The notes under the pieces: generated by a model
What the model saw: only the letters and a program-made list of their open reading frames with translations
Database searches by the model: none
Told to the model about the DNA's origin: nothing
Shown: positions 8,184 through 18,080 of the stretch, in pieces
How positions within the stretch are numbered: position 1 is the stretch's first letter
Layout: every line of letters begins with the position of its first letter
Position numbers and translations under genes: made by a program
Assembly (NCBI RefSeq): GCF_001652265.1
Contig: NZ_LWBS01000154.1
Span: 1 to 64,000, forward strand
DNA from: Rhizobium leguminosarum
Lineage (GTDB): Bacteria; Pseudomonadota; Alphaproteobacteria; Rhizobiales; Rhizobiaceae
Direction of reading: 5' to 3'
Length of the DNA: 64,000 nucleotides

Positions 8184-9596
8184 ATGCCGCAAGCCTTCGT
8201 TTCCCCAGACCGCATCCGATCACTGTTTACCGAGGCGATGTCGCAGATGTACCGGGCGGAGGTGCCGCAATACGGCACGCTGATCGAACTGGTGGCGGAT
8301 GTGAATGCCGGCTGCCTCGAAAGGGATCCCGATCTGCGCGCGCGCCTGGCCCGCGCCGGCGAGCTCGAGCGCATCGATGTCGAGCGCCACGGCGCCATCC
8401 GGCTCGGTACGGCAGACGAACTCTTCACCATTCGCCGGCTGTTTGCGGTCATGGGCATGCAGCCGGTCGGCTACTACGATCTTTCGGTCGCCGGCGTACC
8501 GGTTCATTCCACCAGCTTCCGGCCGATCGACGAGGCAGCGCTCAACGTCAATCCATTCCGGGTCTTCACCTCGCTGCTGCGATTGGAGCTGATCGAGGAC
8601 GAAGGGTTGCGCCGCGAGGCCGAAGCCATTCTGGCCAAACGGCGGATCTACACGCCGCGCGCCATCGCGCTGATCGAGCGCTATGAGCGGAACGGCGGCC
8701 TGACCGAGGCGGAAGCGATGGAATTCGTCGCCGAGGCGCTGGAAACCTTCCGCTGGCATGGCGAAGCGACAGTCAGCGCCGAAACCTACAAGCGCCTGCA
8801 CGACGCCCATCGGCTGATCGCTGACGTCGTCAGCTTCAAGGGACCGCACATCAACCATCTGACGCCGCGCACGCTCGATATCGACGCCGTCCAGGCCCGC
8901 ATGCCGGAACGCGGCATCACGCCGAAGGCTGTCATCGAAGGGCCGCCGCGCCGTCATTGCGATATTCTGCTGCGGCAGACGAGTTTCAAGGCGCTGGAGG
9001 AAACGATCGATTTTTCCGATGATGACGATGCGATTCAAGGGACGCATACCGCGCGCTTCGGGGAGATCGAACAGCGCGGCGTGGCGTTGACGGCGAAGGG
9101 CCGGGCGCTCTACGACCAGCTGCTCGCCTCGGTTCGCGGCGAGGTGCAGGTCGGCGCCGGCGGCGCCAAGGCCGGCGCCTACGATCACGAACTCGCCGCG
9201 CGTTTCAAGGCACTGCCGGACAGCTGGGACGAGCTGCGCAGGGCGGATCTGGCCTTTTTCCGCTATTCCGCGACGCCTGCGGGCATTGCCGCCGCGGCCG
9301 GCAGCAGGCTGCCCGGCGATCCGGAGGCGCTGATCGCCAAGGGTTACCTCGCCTTCACCCCGATCGTCTACGAAGACTTCCTGCCCGTCAGCGCGGCCGG
9401 CATCTTCCAGTCGAACCTCGGCACCGACCAGCAGCAGAACTATGCGACCCGCTCGAACCGTGACGCCTTCGAGGCAGCACTCGGTGCTGCCGTTCAGGAC
9501 GAGCTGGCACTTTACGCCGAACGCCAGGCTGCATCGCTGGATTCGGCGCTGGCTGCGCTCGGCCTTGCGGGCCTGCCGCTGAAGACCGTTGCGTGA
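8184..9596 (+). CDS. hglS: 2-oxoadipate dioxygenase/decarboxylase (HglS/YdcJ, DUF1338 family)
   Basis: This is a 470-residue protein starting at MPQAFVSPD, with CCGGAG 7 bases upstream; an in-frame ATG 18 bases earlier is possible. The family signature is present: an N-terminal segment YGTLIELV, then VPVHSTSFRPI, GPHINHLTPRT and FGEIEQRGVAL, which carry the His, His and Glu metal ligands of the vicinal-oxygen-chelate-like fold. The family converts 2-oxoadipate to D-2-hydroxyglutarate with Fe(II) and O2 in the D-lysine/pipecolate route (known from Pseudomonas putida). The genes downstream supply the preceding steps, so the assignment is supported by context. Confidence 0.85.
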   Translation: MPQAFVSPDRIRSLFTEAMSQMYRAEVPQYGTLIELVADVNAGCLERDPDLRARLARAGELERIDVERHGAIRLGTADELFTIRRLFAVMGMQPVGYYDLSVAGVPVHSTSFRPIDEAALNVNPFRVFTSLLRLELIEDEGLRREAEAILAKRRIYTPRAIALIERYERNGGLTEAEAMEFVAEALETFRWHGEATVSAETYKRLHDAHRLIADVVSFKGPHINHLTPRTLDIDAVQARMPERGITPKAVIEGPPRRHCDILLRQTSFKALEETIDFSDDDDAIQGTHTARFGEIEQRGVALTAKGRALYDQLLASVRGEVQVGAGGAKAGAYDHELAARFKALPDSWDELRRADLAFFRYSATPAGIAAAAGSRLPGDPEALIAKGYLAFTPIVYEDFLPVSAAGIFQSNLGTDQQQNYATRSNRDAFEAALGAAVQDELALYAERQAASLDSALAALGLAGLPLKTVA

Positions 9597-9649
9597 AATG
9601 GCCGCTTCAACACTTTCTTTTATGCACTTGAACGGTTCAGCTTTTCATG

Positions 9650-9756
9650 GAAGCGCAGAACCGCTCTAAGCTTTTGTTTTTGCGCAATTCCCGGCAAAAT
9701 CGCTTCCCGATTTGCCTGGGAAAACCGCTTCGCACTTTTCCTGGAATTGCTCTAGA
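9650..9756. repeat. Rhizobial intergenic palindromic repeat (RIME-like)
   Basis: This element lies between the HglS-like and FAD-oxidase genes. It has the same building blocks as 6762-6872: GCGCAATTCCCGGC, AAAACCGCTTCGCACTTTT and CTGGAATTGCTCTAGAG. It contains an extra internal CGGCAAAATCG..CGATTTGCC palindrome. It may limit read-through between the two genes, but no U-tract terminator is visible. Confidence 0.65.
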
Positions 9757-9789
9757 GTATCCGCGATTTCGCTCTGATCGGACTGAGCC

Positions 9790-11073
9790 ATGCTGAATGA
9801 TCCGCGCTCCCACGGCCTCTGGGAAAAGACAGCGCCCGAAGCGCCGACGACCTCGCCTCTCGAAGGCGCGGTATCGGCCGATGTGGTTATCGTCGGCGGT
9901 GGCTACACCGGCCTCTCTTCCGCCCTGCATCTTGCCGAAGCCGGGTCGAAGGTGGTGCTACTGGAGGCGAAGGAAATCGGCTTCGGCGGCGCGGGGCGCA
10001 ATGTCGGACTGATCAATGCCGGCATGTGGGTGATGCCCAACGATCTGCCCGACGCGCTCGGCCCGGTGCATGGCGAACGTCTGCTCGATCTGCTCGGCAA
10101 TGCGCCGAAGCTGGTCATGGAGCTGATCGACAAACATCAGATTGCCTGCGAACTCGAACGGAACGGCACGCTGCATTGCGCGGTCGGCGCGGACGGGCTG
10201 AAGGAGATCGAGAATCGCGCGGCGCAATGGGCCGCCCGCGGCGCAGCCGTGACGCTGCTCGATGCCGCGGAAACGGCCAAACGTGTGGGCAGCGATGCCT
10301 ATACCTGTTCGCTGCTCGACAAACGCGCCGGAACCCTGCAGCCGCTTGCCTATGCGCGCGGCCTCGCCCAAGCCGCCGTCAAGGGTGGCGTCACCATTCA
10401 TACATCGAGCCCGGTCATCGCGACCGAGCGTAACGGCAGCCGCTGGATGGTGAAGACAGCCAGAGGTGAAGTCAGCGCGGAGTGGATCATCGTTGCGACG
10501 GATGCCTACAGCACCGGCCCGTGGGAGCAGGTGCGCAGCGAACAAGTGCATTTGCCCTATTTCAATTTTGCCACCGTGCCGCTGGGCCACAATCTGCGCC
10601 AGTCGATCCTGCCCGGGCGGGAAGGCGCATGGGATACCAAGGAAATCCTCTCCTCCTTCCGGATGGACCAGGCCGGCCGTCTCGTTTTCGGCAGTGTCGG
10701 GGCGCTGCGCAATACCGGACTGGCCGTACACAAGGGCTGGGCCAAACGCGCATTGAAGCGGCTCTTCCCTGTTATCGGCGACGTCGAATTCGAGTGTGAA
10801 TGGTATGGCCAGATCGGCATGACCGACAATGCGCTGCCGCGCTTCCACAAATTCGCACCTGGTGTCGTCGGCTTCTCAGGTTACAATGGCCGCGGCATTG
10901 CCCCCGGTACGGTTTTCGGCCGTACACTGGCGGAGCATATCCTCGGCCGGCTTCCGGAAGCCGATCTGCCGCTGCCGCTGACTTCGCCCACCGAGCCAAG
11001 CTTCCGTGCGCTCAAGGAAATATGGTACGAAGCCGGCGCTCAGGTCGCCCATTTCGCCGATGCCCGCTTCTGA
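9790..11073 (+). CDS. FAD-dependent amine oxidoreductase (probable L-pipecolate oxidase type)
   Basis: This is a 427-residue DAO-family flavoprotein. The FAD-binding Rossmann motif VVIVGGGYTGLSSALHLAE begins near residue 35, with the GFGGAGRNVG segment near 65 and a C-terminal FSGYNGRGIAPGT flavin contact. Proteins with this plan include gamma-glutamylputrescine oxidase (PuuB) and L-pipecolate oxidase (AmaA). It lies just upstream of an AmaB-like dehydrogenase and downstream of an HglS-like gene, so oxidation of L-pipecolate to piperideine-6-carboxylate is the best guess. A polyamine substrate is the main alternative. It was probably cytoplasmic or membrane-peripheral. Confidence 0.75.
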   Translation: MLNDPRSHGLWEKTAPEAPTTSPLEGAVSADVVIVGGGYTGLSSALHLAEAGSKVVLLEAKEIGFGGAGRNVGLINAGMWVMPNDLPDALGPVHGERLLDLLGNAPKLVMELIDKHQIACELERNGTLHCAVGADGLKEIENRAAQWAARGAAVTLLDAAETAKRVGSDAYTCSLLDKRAGTLQPLAYARGLAQAAVKGGVTIHTSSPVIATERNGSRWMVKTARGEVSAEWIIVATDAYSTGPWEQVRSEQVHLPYFNFATVPLGHNLRQSILPGREGAWDTKEILSSFRMDQAGRLVFGSVGALRNTGLAVHKGWAKRALKRLFPVIGDVEFECEWYGQIGMTDNALPRFHKFAPGVVGFSGYNGRGIAPGTVFGRTLAEHILGRLPEADLPLPLTSPTEPSFRALKEIWYEAGAQVAHFADARF

Positions 11074-11118
11074 GAAGCGATGCACGCTTCTGAGAATAAT
11101 AAGATTGGAAACACGACA

Positions 11119-12657
11119 ATGACCATCGCCGTCCTCGATCTCGCCACCGAAACCGCCAAACTGCTTGCCGAACTCGGCGTCGATGCCGGCCGCTATCACG
11201 GTGGCACGCTTTCCGTCACCTCGCCGGTCACCGGCAAGGAAATCGGCAAACTCAGGGAATATTCCGTTTCCGAGACGAAGGCGGCGATCGAAGCGGCGCA
11301 CCACGCCTTTCTCGAATGGCGTGCCGTGCCGGCGCCGAAGCGCGGCGAGCTGGTCCGCCTGCTCGGCGAGGAACTGCGTGCCTCCAAGGCGGCGCTCGGC
11401 CGTCTCGTTTCGATCGAGGTCGGCAAGATCACTTCGGAAGGTCTGGGCGAAGTGCAGGAGATGATCGACATTTGCGATTTCGCCGTCGGCCTTTCCCGTC
11501 AGCTCTACGGCCTGACGATCGCCACCGAGCGCTCCGAGCACCGGATGATGGAAAGCTGGCATCCGCTCGGCGTGATCGGCATCATCTCCGCTTTCAACTT
11601 CCCGGTTGCCGTCTGGTCGTGGAATGCGGCGCTGGCGATGGTCTGCGGCAATTCCACCGTCTGGAAGCCCTCGGAAAAGACGCCGTTGACGGCGCTTGCC
11701 GTGCAGGCGCTGTTCGAAAAGGCGCTGAAGCGTTTTGTCGCCGAGGGCGGTACCGCACCGGCCAATCTGTCGACGCTGATCATCGGCGGCCGCGAGGTCG
11801 GCGAAGTGCTGGTCGATCATCCGAAGATCCCGCTGGTTTCCGCCACCGGCTCGACGGCCATGGGGCGCGCCGTCGGTCCGCGCCTGTCGCAGCGTTTTGC
11901 CCGCGCCATTCTCGAACTCGGCGGCAACAATGCGGCGATCGTCTGCCCGTCGGCCGATCTCGACCTGACGTTGCGCGGCGTCGCCTTCTCCGCCATGGGC
12001 ACGGCCGGGCAGCGCTGCACGACGCTGCGCCGTCTCTTCGTCCATGACAGCGTCTACGACCAGCTGGTGCCGCGCCTGCAGAAGGCCTACGGCTCCGTCA
12101 CCATCGGCAACCCGCTCGAGACCGGCACACTTGTGGGACCGCTGATCGACGGCCAGGCTTACGAGAAGATGCAGGCAGCGCTTGGTGAGGCGAAATCGGC
12201 CGGCGGGACGGTGACCGGCGGCGAACGCGTCGAAAGCGGTTCGGCTGACGCCTTCTACGTTCGCCCGGCGCTTGTCGAAATGCCTGATCAGACCGGACCG
12301 GTCGAGCACGAGACCTTCGCGCCGATCCTCTATGTGATGAAGTATAGCGATTTCGACGAAGTGCTGGCGCTGCACAATGCCGTGCCGCAGGGACTGTCGT
12401 CGTCGATCTTCACCAACGACATGCGCGAGGCCGAAACCTTCGTCTCCGCCCGCGGTTCGGATTGCGGCATCGCCAACGTCAACCTCGGACCGTCGGGCGC
12501 CGAGATTGGCGGCGCCTTCGGCGGCGAGAAGGAGACCGGCGGCGGCCGTGAATCCGGCTCGGATGCCTGGAAGGCCTATATGCGCCGCTCCACGAACACG
12601 ATCAATTACGGCAGGACGCTGCCGCTGGCGCAGGGCGTCAAGTTCGACGTCGAATAG
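11119..12657 (+). CDS. amaB: Alpha-aminoadipic semialdehyde dehydrogenase (AmaB/ALDH7 type)
   Basis: This is a 512-residue aldehyde dehydrogenase. The start MTIAVLDLATE is preferred (GGAAAC upstream) over an earlier ATG at 11080. Seen in order: FNFPVAVWSWN, the WKPSEKTPL cofactor segment, ELGGNNAAIV with the general-base Glu, and GQRCTTLRRLF with catalytic Cys300. The RCTTLRRL context and the late GGAFGGEKETGGGRESGSD segment are typical of the ALDH7/antiquitin branch that oxidises 2-aminoadipate 6-semialdehyde. It follows the FAD oxidase by 45 bp, in one transcription unit, and a terminator follows it. Confidence 0.85.
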   Translation: MTIAVLDLATETAKLLAELGVDAGRYHGGTLSVTSPVTGKEIGKLREYSVSETKAAIEAAHHAFLEWRAVPAPKRGELVRLLGEELRASKAALGRLVSIEVGKITSEGLGEVQEMIDICDFAVGLSRQLYGLTIATERSEHRMMESWHPLGVIGIISAFNFPVAVWSWNAALAMVCGNSTVWKPSEKTPLTALAVQALFEKALKRFVAEGGTAPANLSTLIIGGREVGEVLVDHPKIPLVSATGSTAMGRAVGPRLSQRFARAILELGGNNAAIVCPSADLDLTLRGVAFSAMGTAGQRCTTLRRLFVHDSVYDQLVPRLQKAYGSVTIGNPLETGTLVGPLIDGQAYEKMQAALGEAKSAGGTVTGGERVESGSADAFYVRPALVEMPDQTGPVEHETFAPILYVMKYSDFDEVLALHNAVPQGLSSSIFTNDMREAETFVSARGSDCGIANVNLGPSGAEIGGAFGGEKETGGGRESGSDAWKAYMRRSTNTINYGRTLPLAQGVKFDVE

Positions 12658-12684
12658 GCCGGCTGCAAAAGGCTGCAAAAGAGA

Positions 12685-12711
12685 GGCGGCGCTTGGAGCG
12701 TCGCCTTTTTT
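12685..12711 (+). terminator. Rho-independent terminator after the AmaB-like gene
   Basis: A 9-bp stem, GGCGGCGCT / AGCGTCGCC (one G-T pair), with a 3-nt loop is followed by six T. It closes the 8184-12657 transcription unit. Confidence 0.85.
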
Positions 12712-12866
12712 CCAAATCGAGATTTATTCCCCTATAATATGAAATATTGGGTCAAGATATTGTGATGGCTTTTCCAGCCAAGACAAACTTGAAATCTGTA
12801 GTCAGGAAAAATATACGCCTCTCATCGCCCTTGGAGAGCTCGGGTGACATCGCCACGGAGGCCATC

Positions 12867-13883
12867 ATGAACATTGCTCTTAACCGTTTTTCCCTCGCGC
12901 TTGCCGCTTCGCTTCTCTCTGCCACCGCGCTCGCAGGCAGCGCCAATGCGCAGGACGAAGGTCTCGTTGTCTACAATGCCCAGCACGAAAGCCTCGGCCG
13001 CGAATGGATCGACGCCTTCACCAAGGAGACCGGCATCAAGGTCACCATGCGCCAGGGCAGCGACATGCAGTTCGCCAACCAGATCATCCAGGAAGGCGAC
13101 GCCTCTCCCGCGGATGTCTTCCTGACCGAGAATTCACCGGCGATGACGCTGGTCGATGGCGCGGGCCTCTTCGCCCCCATCGAAAAGGAAACGCTGGATC
13201 AGGTTCCGGAGCAGTATCGCCCGACTGACGGCATGTGGACCGGCATTGCCGCCCGCACCACCGTCTTTGCCTATGACAAGACCAAGCTCACCGAGGACAA
13301 GTTGCCGAAGTCGTTGCTCGACCTCGCAGATCCGGCCTGGAAGGGTCGCTGGGGTGCGGCCCCCGCCGGCGCCGACTTCCAGGCCATCGTCGCCTCGCTG
13401 CTGCAGCTCAAGGGCGAAGACGCCACCAAGGCATGGCTGAAAGGCCTCAAGGACAACGCCACCCCCTACAAGGGCAACAGCGTCGCCATGAAGGCCGTCA
13501 ATGCTGGCGAAGTCGAAGGCGCGATCATCTATCATTACTACTGGTTCGGCGATCAGGCCAAAACCGGCGAGAACAGCAAGAATGTCGGCATGCACTACTT
13601 CAAAAACCAGGATCCTGGCGCCTTCGTCAGCGTTTCGGGCGGCGGCGTCCTGAAATCCACGCAGCACATGAAGGAAGCCCAGGCTTTCCTGAAGTTCATC
13701 ACCGGCAAAGCAGGCCAGGCGGTTCTGAAGGACGGCACGTCCTATGAATATGCCGTCGGCAAGGATGCCGCCTCCAACGACAAGCTCACGCCGCTCGCCG
13801 ATCTCAATGCTCCCAAGGTCGAGGCTTCGACGCTGGACAGCAAGAAGGTGGTGGAATTGATGACGGCCGCCGGCCTGATCTGA
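12867..13883 (+). CDS. Fe(3+) ABC transporter periplasmic binding protein
   Basis: This is a 338-residue protein. The start MNIALNRFSL has ACGGAG 6 bases upstream and leads into a clear signal peptide ending SANAQDE. The mature part opens LVVYNAQHESLGREWIDAFTKETGIKV, the pattern of the FbpA/SfuA/HitA ferric-binding class, and a tyrosine-rich iron-site segment IIYHYYWFG lies near residue 220. It binds ferric iron in the periplasm and delivers it to the permease and ATPase encoded downstream. It is separated from the permease by a hairpin with a T-rich tail. Confidence 0.88.
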   Translation: MNIALNRFSLALAASLLSATALAGSANAQDEGLVVYNAQHESLGREWIDAFTKETGIKVTMRQGSDMQFANQIIQEGDASPADVFLTENSPAMTLVDGAGLFAPIEKETLDQVPEQYRPTDGMWTGIAARTTVFAYDKTKLTEDKLPKSLLDLADPAWKGRWGAAPAGADFQAIVASLLQLKGEDATKAWLKGLKDNATPYKGNSVAMKAVNAGEVEGAIIYHYYWFGDQAKTGENSKNVGMHYFKNQDPGAFVSVSGGGVLKSTQHMKEAQAFLKFITGKAGQAVLKDGTSYEYAVGKDAASNDKLTPLADLNAPKVEASTLDSKKVVELMTAAGLI

Positions 13884-13957
13884 CCTTTCTGCCGCAGGCT
13901 TGCCGGGCCAAAACTATTGCTTTTGGCTCAAGAAAACCTTAGGGCATGACGAAATCG

Positions 13958-13993
13958 GGCAACCGCTCCTCAAAAGCGGTTGCCTTCCTTTTT
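13958..13993 (+). terminator. Hairpin with T-rich tail between binding-protein and permease genes
   Basis: A perfect 10-bp stem, GGCAACCGCT / AGCGGTTGCC, with a 7-nt loop is followed by TTCCTTTTT. It lies in the 197-bp gap of an otherwise co-directional transporter operon. It may stabilise the binding-protein message or terminate part of the transcripts, giving more binding protein than permease. Confidence 0.75.
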
Positions 13994-14080
13994 CAGCGTG
14001 TAAAGGCACCGGCCTTGCTGCAAGACAACAGATTGCCCGCATCCGGCAACCAGGCGCCGGTCGCGCCGAGGGCCACGCGA

Positions 14081-15613
14081 ATGGCCTTGCCGCGCGGACG
14101 CATGCCGCACGCTTCCGTGATCCTGCTTGCAACCGTCGTCTCGATCTTCAGTCTCGTGCCGCTCGGCTTCATCGGCTGGGTAACCTACGATGTCGGCTGG
14201 GAAACGGTGAAGGCCCTGGTCTTCCGGCCACGCGTCGGCGAACTTCTCGTCAATACGATTCTTCTGGAATCGATCACGATTCCGCTGTCGATCGCGCTTG
14301 CCGTGACGCTTGCCTGGCTGACGGAACGGACGGACATTCCTTTCGCGCGGCTCTGGGCCTGGCTGGCGATCGCTCCGCTCGCCGTGCCTGCCTTCGTACA
14401 CAGCTATGCCTGGGTCAGCCTCGTTCCCGGCATGCGCGGCCTGCAGAGCGGCGTCTTCGTCTCGGTCATCGCCTACTATCCGTTCCTCTACCTGCCGGTC
14501 GCCGCAGCGCTGCGCCGTCTCGATCCGGCCATTGAGGATGCCGCTGCCTCGCTGGGCCTTAATCCCTGGCGGGTCTTCTTCCGCGCCGTGCTGCCGCAAC
14601 TGAGGCTCGCCATCTGCGGCGGTTCGCTGCTGATCGCGCTGCATCTGCTTTCGGAATACGGCCTGTTCGTCATGATCCGGTTCGACACGTTCGCGACTGC
14701 CATCGTCGACCAGTTCCAGTCGTCCTACAACAGCCCTGCCTCCAACATGCTCGGCGGCGTGCTCGTCGCCTGCTGTCTTTTTCTGCTCGGCTTCGAGGTG
14801 CTGGTGCGCGGCAACGAACGTTATGCCCGCGTCGGCTCCGGCTCGCCACGCCCGACGGACCGCCGCCGGCTGGGCTGGTTCGTGGTGCCCGCGGTTTTGC
14901 TGCCTGTCATACTCGCGGTACTGACGCTCGGCGTGCCGCTGGTGACGCTTGGCCGCTGGCTCTATCTTGGCGGTACCGATATCTGGCGCATCGAGGTCGG
15001 CAGCGCCTTCCTGCAGACGATCGTGCTTGCCATTGTCGGCGGCGTGCTGGCGACGATTGCCGCAGCACCGATGGCCTGGCTTTCCGTACGGGCGCCCGGC
15101 CGCCTCCAGCGCGTGCTCGAAGCCTGCCATTATTATGTCGGGTCGCTGCCGGGCGTCGTCGTGGCACTGGCGCTGGTAACGATCACCGTGCGTCTGGTGC
15201 TGCCGCTCTATCAGACGTTCGCAACGCTGCTCGTCGCCTATGTCATGCTTTTCCTGCCGCGCGCCATGGTCGGGCTGCGCGCCAGCATCGCCCAGGCCCC
15301 GGTGGAGCTGGAGCGCGCCGCGATGGGTCTCGGCCGCACTCCGGGCCAGGCAGTGCGGCAGATCACCATGCGGCTTGCAGCACCGGGAGCGGCCGCCAGC
15401 GTCGCGCTGGCCGCACTCGGCATCACCAATGAACTCACGGCGACACTGATGCTGTCGCCCAACGGCGTCGATACGCTGGCGACGAAATTCTGGTCGCTGA
15501 CCAGCGAGATCGATTATGTCGCGGCCGCCCCTTACGCCTTCATGATGGTCGTGCTGTCGCTGCCGCTCACCCTGATGCTCTATACCCAATCGAAACGGAC
15601 CGCCGGCCAATGA
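14081..15613 (+). CDS. Fe(3+) ABC transporter permease
   Basis: This is a 510-residue permease with about 12 hydrophobic helices in two internally homologous halves, as in FbpB/SfuB. Each half has an ATPase-contact EAA loop: [22 protein letters not shown] and [18 protein letters not shown]. The frame is open back to 13946, but that start would place the terminator hairpin inside the gene. The ATG at 14081 (MALPRGRM) has GAGG nine bases upstream and starts just before the first helix. It ends in a 4-bp overlap with the ATPase gene, so the two are translated together. Confidence 0.85.
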   Translation: MALPRGRMPHASVILLATVVSIFSLVPLGFIGWVTYDVGWETVKALVFRPRVGELLVNTILLESITIPLSIALAVTLAWLTERTDIPFARLWAWLAIAPLAVPAFVHSYAWVSLVPGMRGLQSGVFVSVIAYYPFLYLPVAAALRRLDPAIEDAAASLGLNPWRVFFRAVLPQLRLAICGGSLLIALHLLSEYGLFVMIRFDTFATAIVDQFQSSYNSPASNMLGGVLVACCLFLLGFEVLVRGNERYARVGSGSPRPTDRRRLGWFVVPAVLLPVILAVLTLGVPLVTLGRWLYLGGTDIWRIEVGSAFLQTIVLAIVGGVLATIAAAPMAWLSVRAPGRLQRVLEACHYYVGSLPGVVVALALVTITVRLVLPLYQTFATLLVAYVMLFLPRAMVGLRASIAQAPVELERAAMGLGRTPGQAVRQITMRLAAPGAAASVALAALGITNELTATLMLSPNGVDTLATKFWSLTSEIDYVAAAPYAFMMVVLSLPLTLMLYTQSKRTAGQ

Positions 15614-16647
15614 CGCTGCTCACGATCGAAAACATCAGCAAGCGCTATGGCCCCGTCCAGGCGCTGAAGGATATTTCGCTCGAGGTTTCGGCAGGCAGCC
15701 GCACCGCCGTCGTCGGCCCGTCCGGTTCAGGCAAGACGACGCTGCTGCGCATCATTGCCGGCTTCGAGCAACCCGATGTCGGCAGGGTGACGCTGGATGG
15801 CGACCTGCTGGCGGACGGTCCGGCGACAGTACCGGCCCACAAGCGCGGCATCGGCATCGTCTCGCAGGACGGCGCGCTGTTTCCGCACTTAAGCGTTGCC
15901 GAGAATATCGGCTTCGGCTTCGAGCGAAGGGCCCCGGATCGCGAGCAGCGCGTACTTGAGCTGCTCGATATGGTCGAGCTCGACCGCGGCATGCTGGTGC
16001 GGCGCCCGCATCAGCTTTCCGGCGGCCAGCAGCAGCGTGTGGCGCTCGCCCGTGCGCTCGGCCGCAAGCCGCGGCTGATGCTGCTTGACGAACCGTTCTC
16101 GGCACTCGATACCGGCCTGCGTGAAAACATGCGCAAGGCAGTTGCGCGCGTGCTGCAGGCGGCCGGCATCACCACCATTCTCGTCACCCATGACCAGGAA
16201 GAGGCGCTGACCTTTGCCGATCAGGTCGCGGTGCTTAGGGAAGGACGGCTGATCCAGGCCGGATCGCCGCAGTCATTGTATCTGCATCCACGCGATCGCG
16301 AGACGGCGCTGTTCCTCGGCGATGCCGTGCTGCTTCCCGCGATCATCCGAAACGGCCTCGCAGACTGCGCCCTCGGCCGCGTTGCCGTCGAGGGCAGTCG
16401 TCAGGGCAAGGCGGAGATCATGCTGCGGCCCGAGCAGATCCGCGTCGTTGCCGATGAAAGCGATCGCAAATATGGCGGGCGTGTCGTCGAGGTGGAATTC
16501 GGCGGCGCGGTCTGCACCGTTGCGGTTTCGCTGGACGGCGTTGCGCTGCCGCCGATCCTGATCAAGACCTCGAGCGTTGCGCTTCCGGCGCGAGGCGATC
16601 TCGTTCGCCTCGATATCGCCGGCAAGGCGCATGTCTTCGAGAGCTAA
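15610..16647 (+). CDS. Fe(3+) ABC transporter ATP-binding protein
   Basis: This is a 345-residue ABC ATPase starting at an ATGA overlap with the permease. Walker A is GPSGSGKTT (about residue 36), the ABC signature is [15 protein letters not shown], Walker B is [12 protein letters not shown], and the switch histidine is in [12 protein letters not shown]-terminal OB-like regulatory domain follows ([13 protein letters not shown]). The FbpC/PotA-type length and order fit ferric-iron import. A terminator follows at once. Confidence 0.88.
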   Translation: MTLLTIENISKRYGPVQALKDISLEVSAGSRTAVVGPSGSGKTTLLRIIAGFEQPDVGRVTLDGDLLADGPATVPAHKRGIGIVSQDGALFPHLSVAENIGFGFERRAPDREQRVLELLDMVELDRGMLVRRPHQLSGGQQQRVALARALGRKPRLMLLDEPFSALDTGLRENMRKAVARVLQAAGITTILVTHDQEEALTFADQVAVLREGRLIQAGSPQSLYLHPRDRETALFLGDAVLLPAIIRNGLADCALGRVAVEGSRQGKAEIMLRPEQIRVVADESDRKYGGRVVEVEFGGAVCTVAVSLDGVALPPILIKTSSVALPARGDLVRLDIAGKAHVFES

Positions 16648-16652
16648 ACTAA

Positions 16653-16694
16653 GAGCCCGCACCTCCTATTGGACGCGCGGGCTCTGTTGTTTTA
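16653..16694 (+). terminator. Rho-independent terminator of the iron-transport operon
   Basis: An 8-bp perfect stem, GAGCCCGC / GCGGGCTC, with a 16-nt loop is followed by TGTTGTTTTAG. It sits 5 bp after the ATPase stop codon. Confidence 0.75.
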
Positions 16695-16745
16695 GTTTTC
16701 GCGTCATCCTTTCCGGAAATCCATTTCGATTTCCGGGCTTATGCG

Positions 16746-18080
16746 CTAGCCGAACTTGCGCACCACTTCTTCCGGCTCGATGCCTTCGAGCCAGCCGCCG
16801 GTAAAGCCGGCGCGCTCGAGCCCGAGGCGGATGACCGGCGATTGCCGCATCAGTTTCCAGATGAAATCCGAACGGTCGTTCTCGATGGTCATGACGACAA
16901 GGCCCTGGTCGATGCCGACGGTGCGGTCGTCGACCCAGCCTTCCGGCCGCTTGGTCTTGACCGTCGGGTTGAAGCCGCCGGGAAAGCCGCCTTCCAAGAG
17001 CAGGTTCGGATAGGTGGTCAGAAGCGCCTTGGTGCCGTCGAGAGCCGCCTGCCGGTCGTAAGGCAGGCAGGCAAGTGCTGCCCAGGGTGCGATCGTGCCG
17101 TCATCCGGGCCGAGCGGTGCGCCGCGGGCGGCATAACCCAGAACCTTCGGCTGGCGGCCGCCACGCATGCGTCGTGTCGGCGGCGGGCCGTCACAGGCAG
17201 AGAAACCCCAGATATTCCTGTTGTAGCCGACGAACTGGCCGGGATTGCGTTCGGCATAGTCACGCTGGACGTTGATCATCACCTGCGTATTGCGGAAATA
17301 GTCCCAGTTCCGCTCCGCCATCGGCTTGTCCTGAATGGTGCGGAAATCGATCCAGGCATGCGAGAAGAGGTGGATGAAGAGCGGCCCGGCATAGAGATAG
17401 GACTGCTCGCCGTGCAGCATCCAGGAATAGCTTGACGTGAAGGCGTCGTAGCTCGATTGCGGAATGGGGTGCGTCGGCGACGCGAGCGCCAGCGTATAGA
17501 GAATGATCGCCTCGTCGAAGCCGTGATAGCGCCAACGCAGGAAGCCGGATGAGGGCTTCCAACCCATGGAAATGGTGTCGCCCTTGTTCAGCGCCCAGCG
17601 CCAGTCAACGCGCTCGTAGATGAAGGTGGCGAGTTCACGGATTTCAGTCTCCGTCTCGTCGTCTTCGCGATTGAAATATTGCGCTGATGTGAGGATGCCG
17701 GCGACAAGCAGCGCCGTATCGATGGTCGAAAGCTCGCTGTTCCAGGCGCGATGGCCGGTATCCATATGCAGGAAGTGATAGAAGAAGCCGCGGTAGCCGG
17801 TCGCGTGGCGTTCCTCGCCCTGACGCGCCTCGGCGAAGAAACGCAGCGTATTGACCGTACGCTCGGCCGCTTCCTCGCGGCTGATCCAGCAACGCTCGAC
17901 ACCGACGGGATAGGAGGAAAGCGCAAAGCCGACGGCCGCGATGCTCGCCGGCACACCGCCGATCGAGGTATCTGCCACCAGGCCATTTTCGGGATTGGAA
18001 TATTTCAGGAAGTACTTGAACGCCGAATGCTGCAGCCTGTCGACGAGCGCTGCATCAATGTCTTCAATCCGTTGCAGCAT
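16746..18080 (-). CDS. Glucoamylase-like / GH144-type beta-1,2-glucan hydrolase family protein
   Basis: This is a 444-residue protein without an evident signal peptide. It has the (alpha/alpha)6-barrel pattern of the glycoamylase-like family (Pfam PF10091): FKYFLKYSNPENGLVADT, YRGFFYHFLHMDTGHRAW..ELSTIDTALLVAG, the SSYSWMLHGEQSYLYAGPLFIHLFSHAW region, and DGTIAPWAALACLPYD. Relatives include GH144 endo-beta-1,2-glucanases and the C-terminal module of cyclic beta-1,2-glucan synthase. Rhizobia make cyclic beta-1,2-glucan, so trimming or turnover of this glucan is a reasonable guess. Family confidence is high; substrate confidence is moderate. Confidence 0.78.
   Translation of the reverse strand: MLQRIEDIDAALVDRLQHSAFKYFLKYSNPENGLVADTSIGGVPASIAAVGFALSSYPVGVERCWISREEAAERTVNTLRFFAEARQGEERHATGYRGFFYHFLHMDTGHRAWNSELSTIDTALLVAGILTSAQYFNREDDETETEIRELATFIYERVDWRWALNKGDTISMGWKPSSGFLRWRYHGFDEAIILYTLALASPTHPIPQSSYDAFTSSYSWMLHGEQSYLYAGPLFIHLFSHAWIDFRTIQDKPMAERNWDYFRNTQVMINVQRDYAERNPGQFVGYNRNIWGFSACDGPPPTRRMRGGRQPKVLGYAARGAPLGPDDGTIAPWAALACLPYDRQAALDGTKALLTTYPNLLLEGGFPGGFNPTVKTKRPEGWVDDRTVGIDQGLVVMTIENDRSDFIWKLMRQSPVIRLGLERAGFTGGWLEGIEPEEVVRKFG

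Noticed and set aside
10876..12678. 600-codon antisense frame over the oxidase and dehydrogenase genes
   Set aside because: Composition is biased (Arg, Gly, Asp, His), there is no known domain, and it lies wholly opposite two well-supported genes.
13970..15610. 546-codon antisense frame over the iron permease
   Set aside because: It has the artefact composition (runs of His, Gln, Arg) and lies opposite a clear 12-helix permease.
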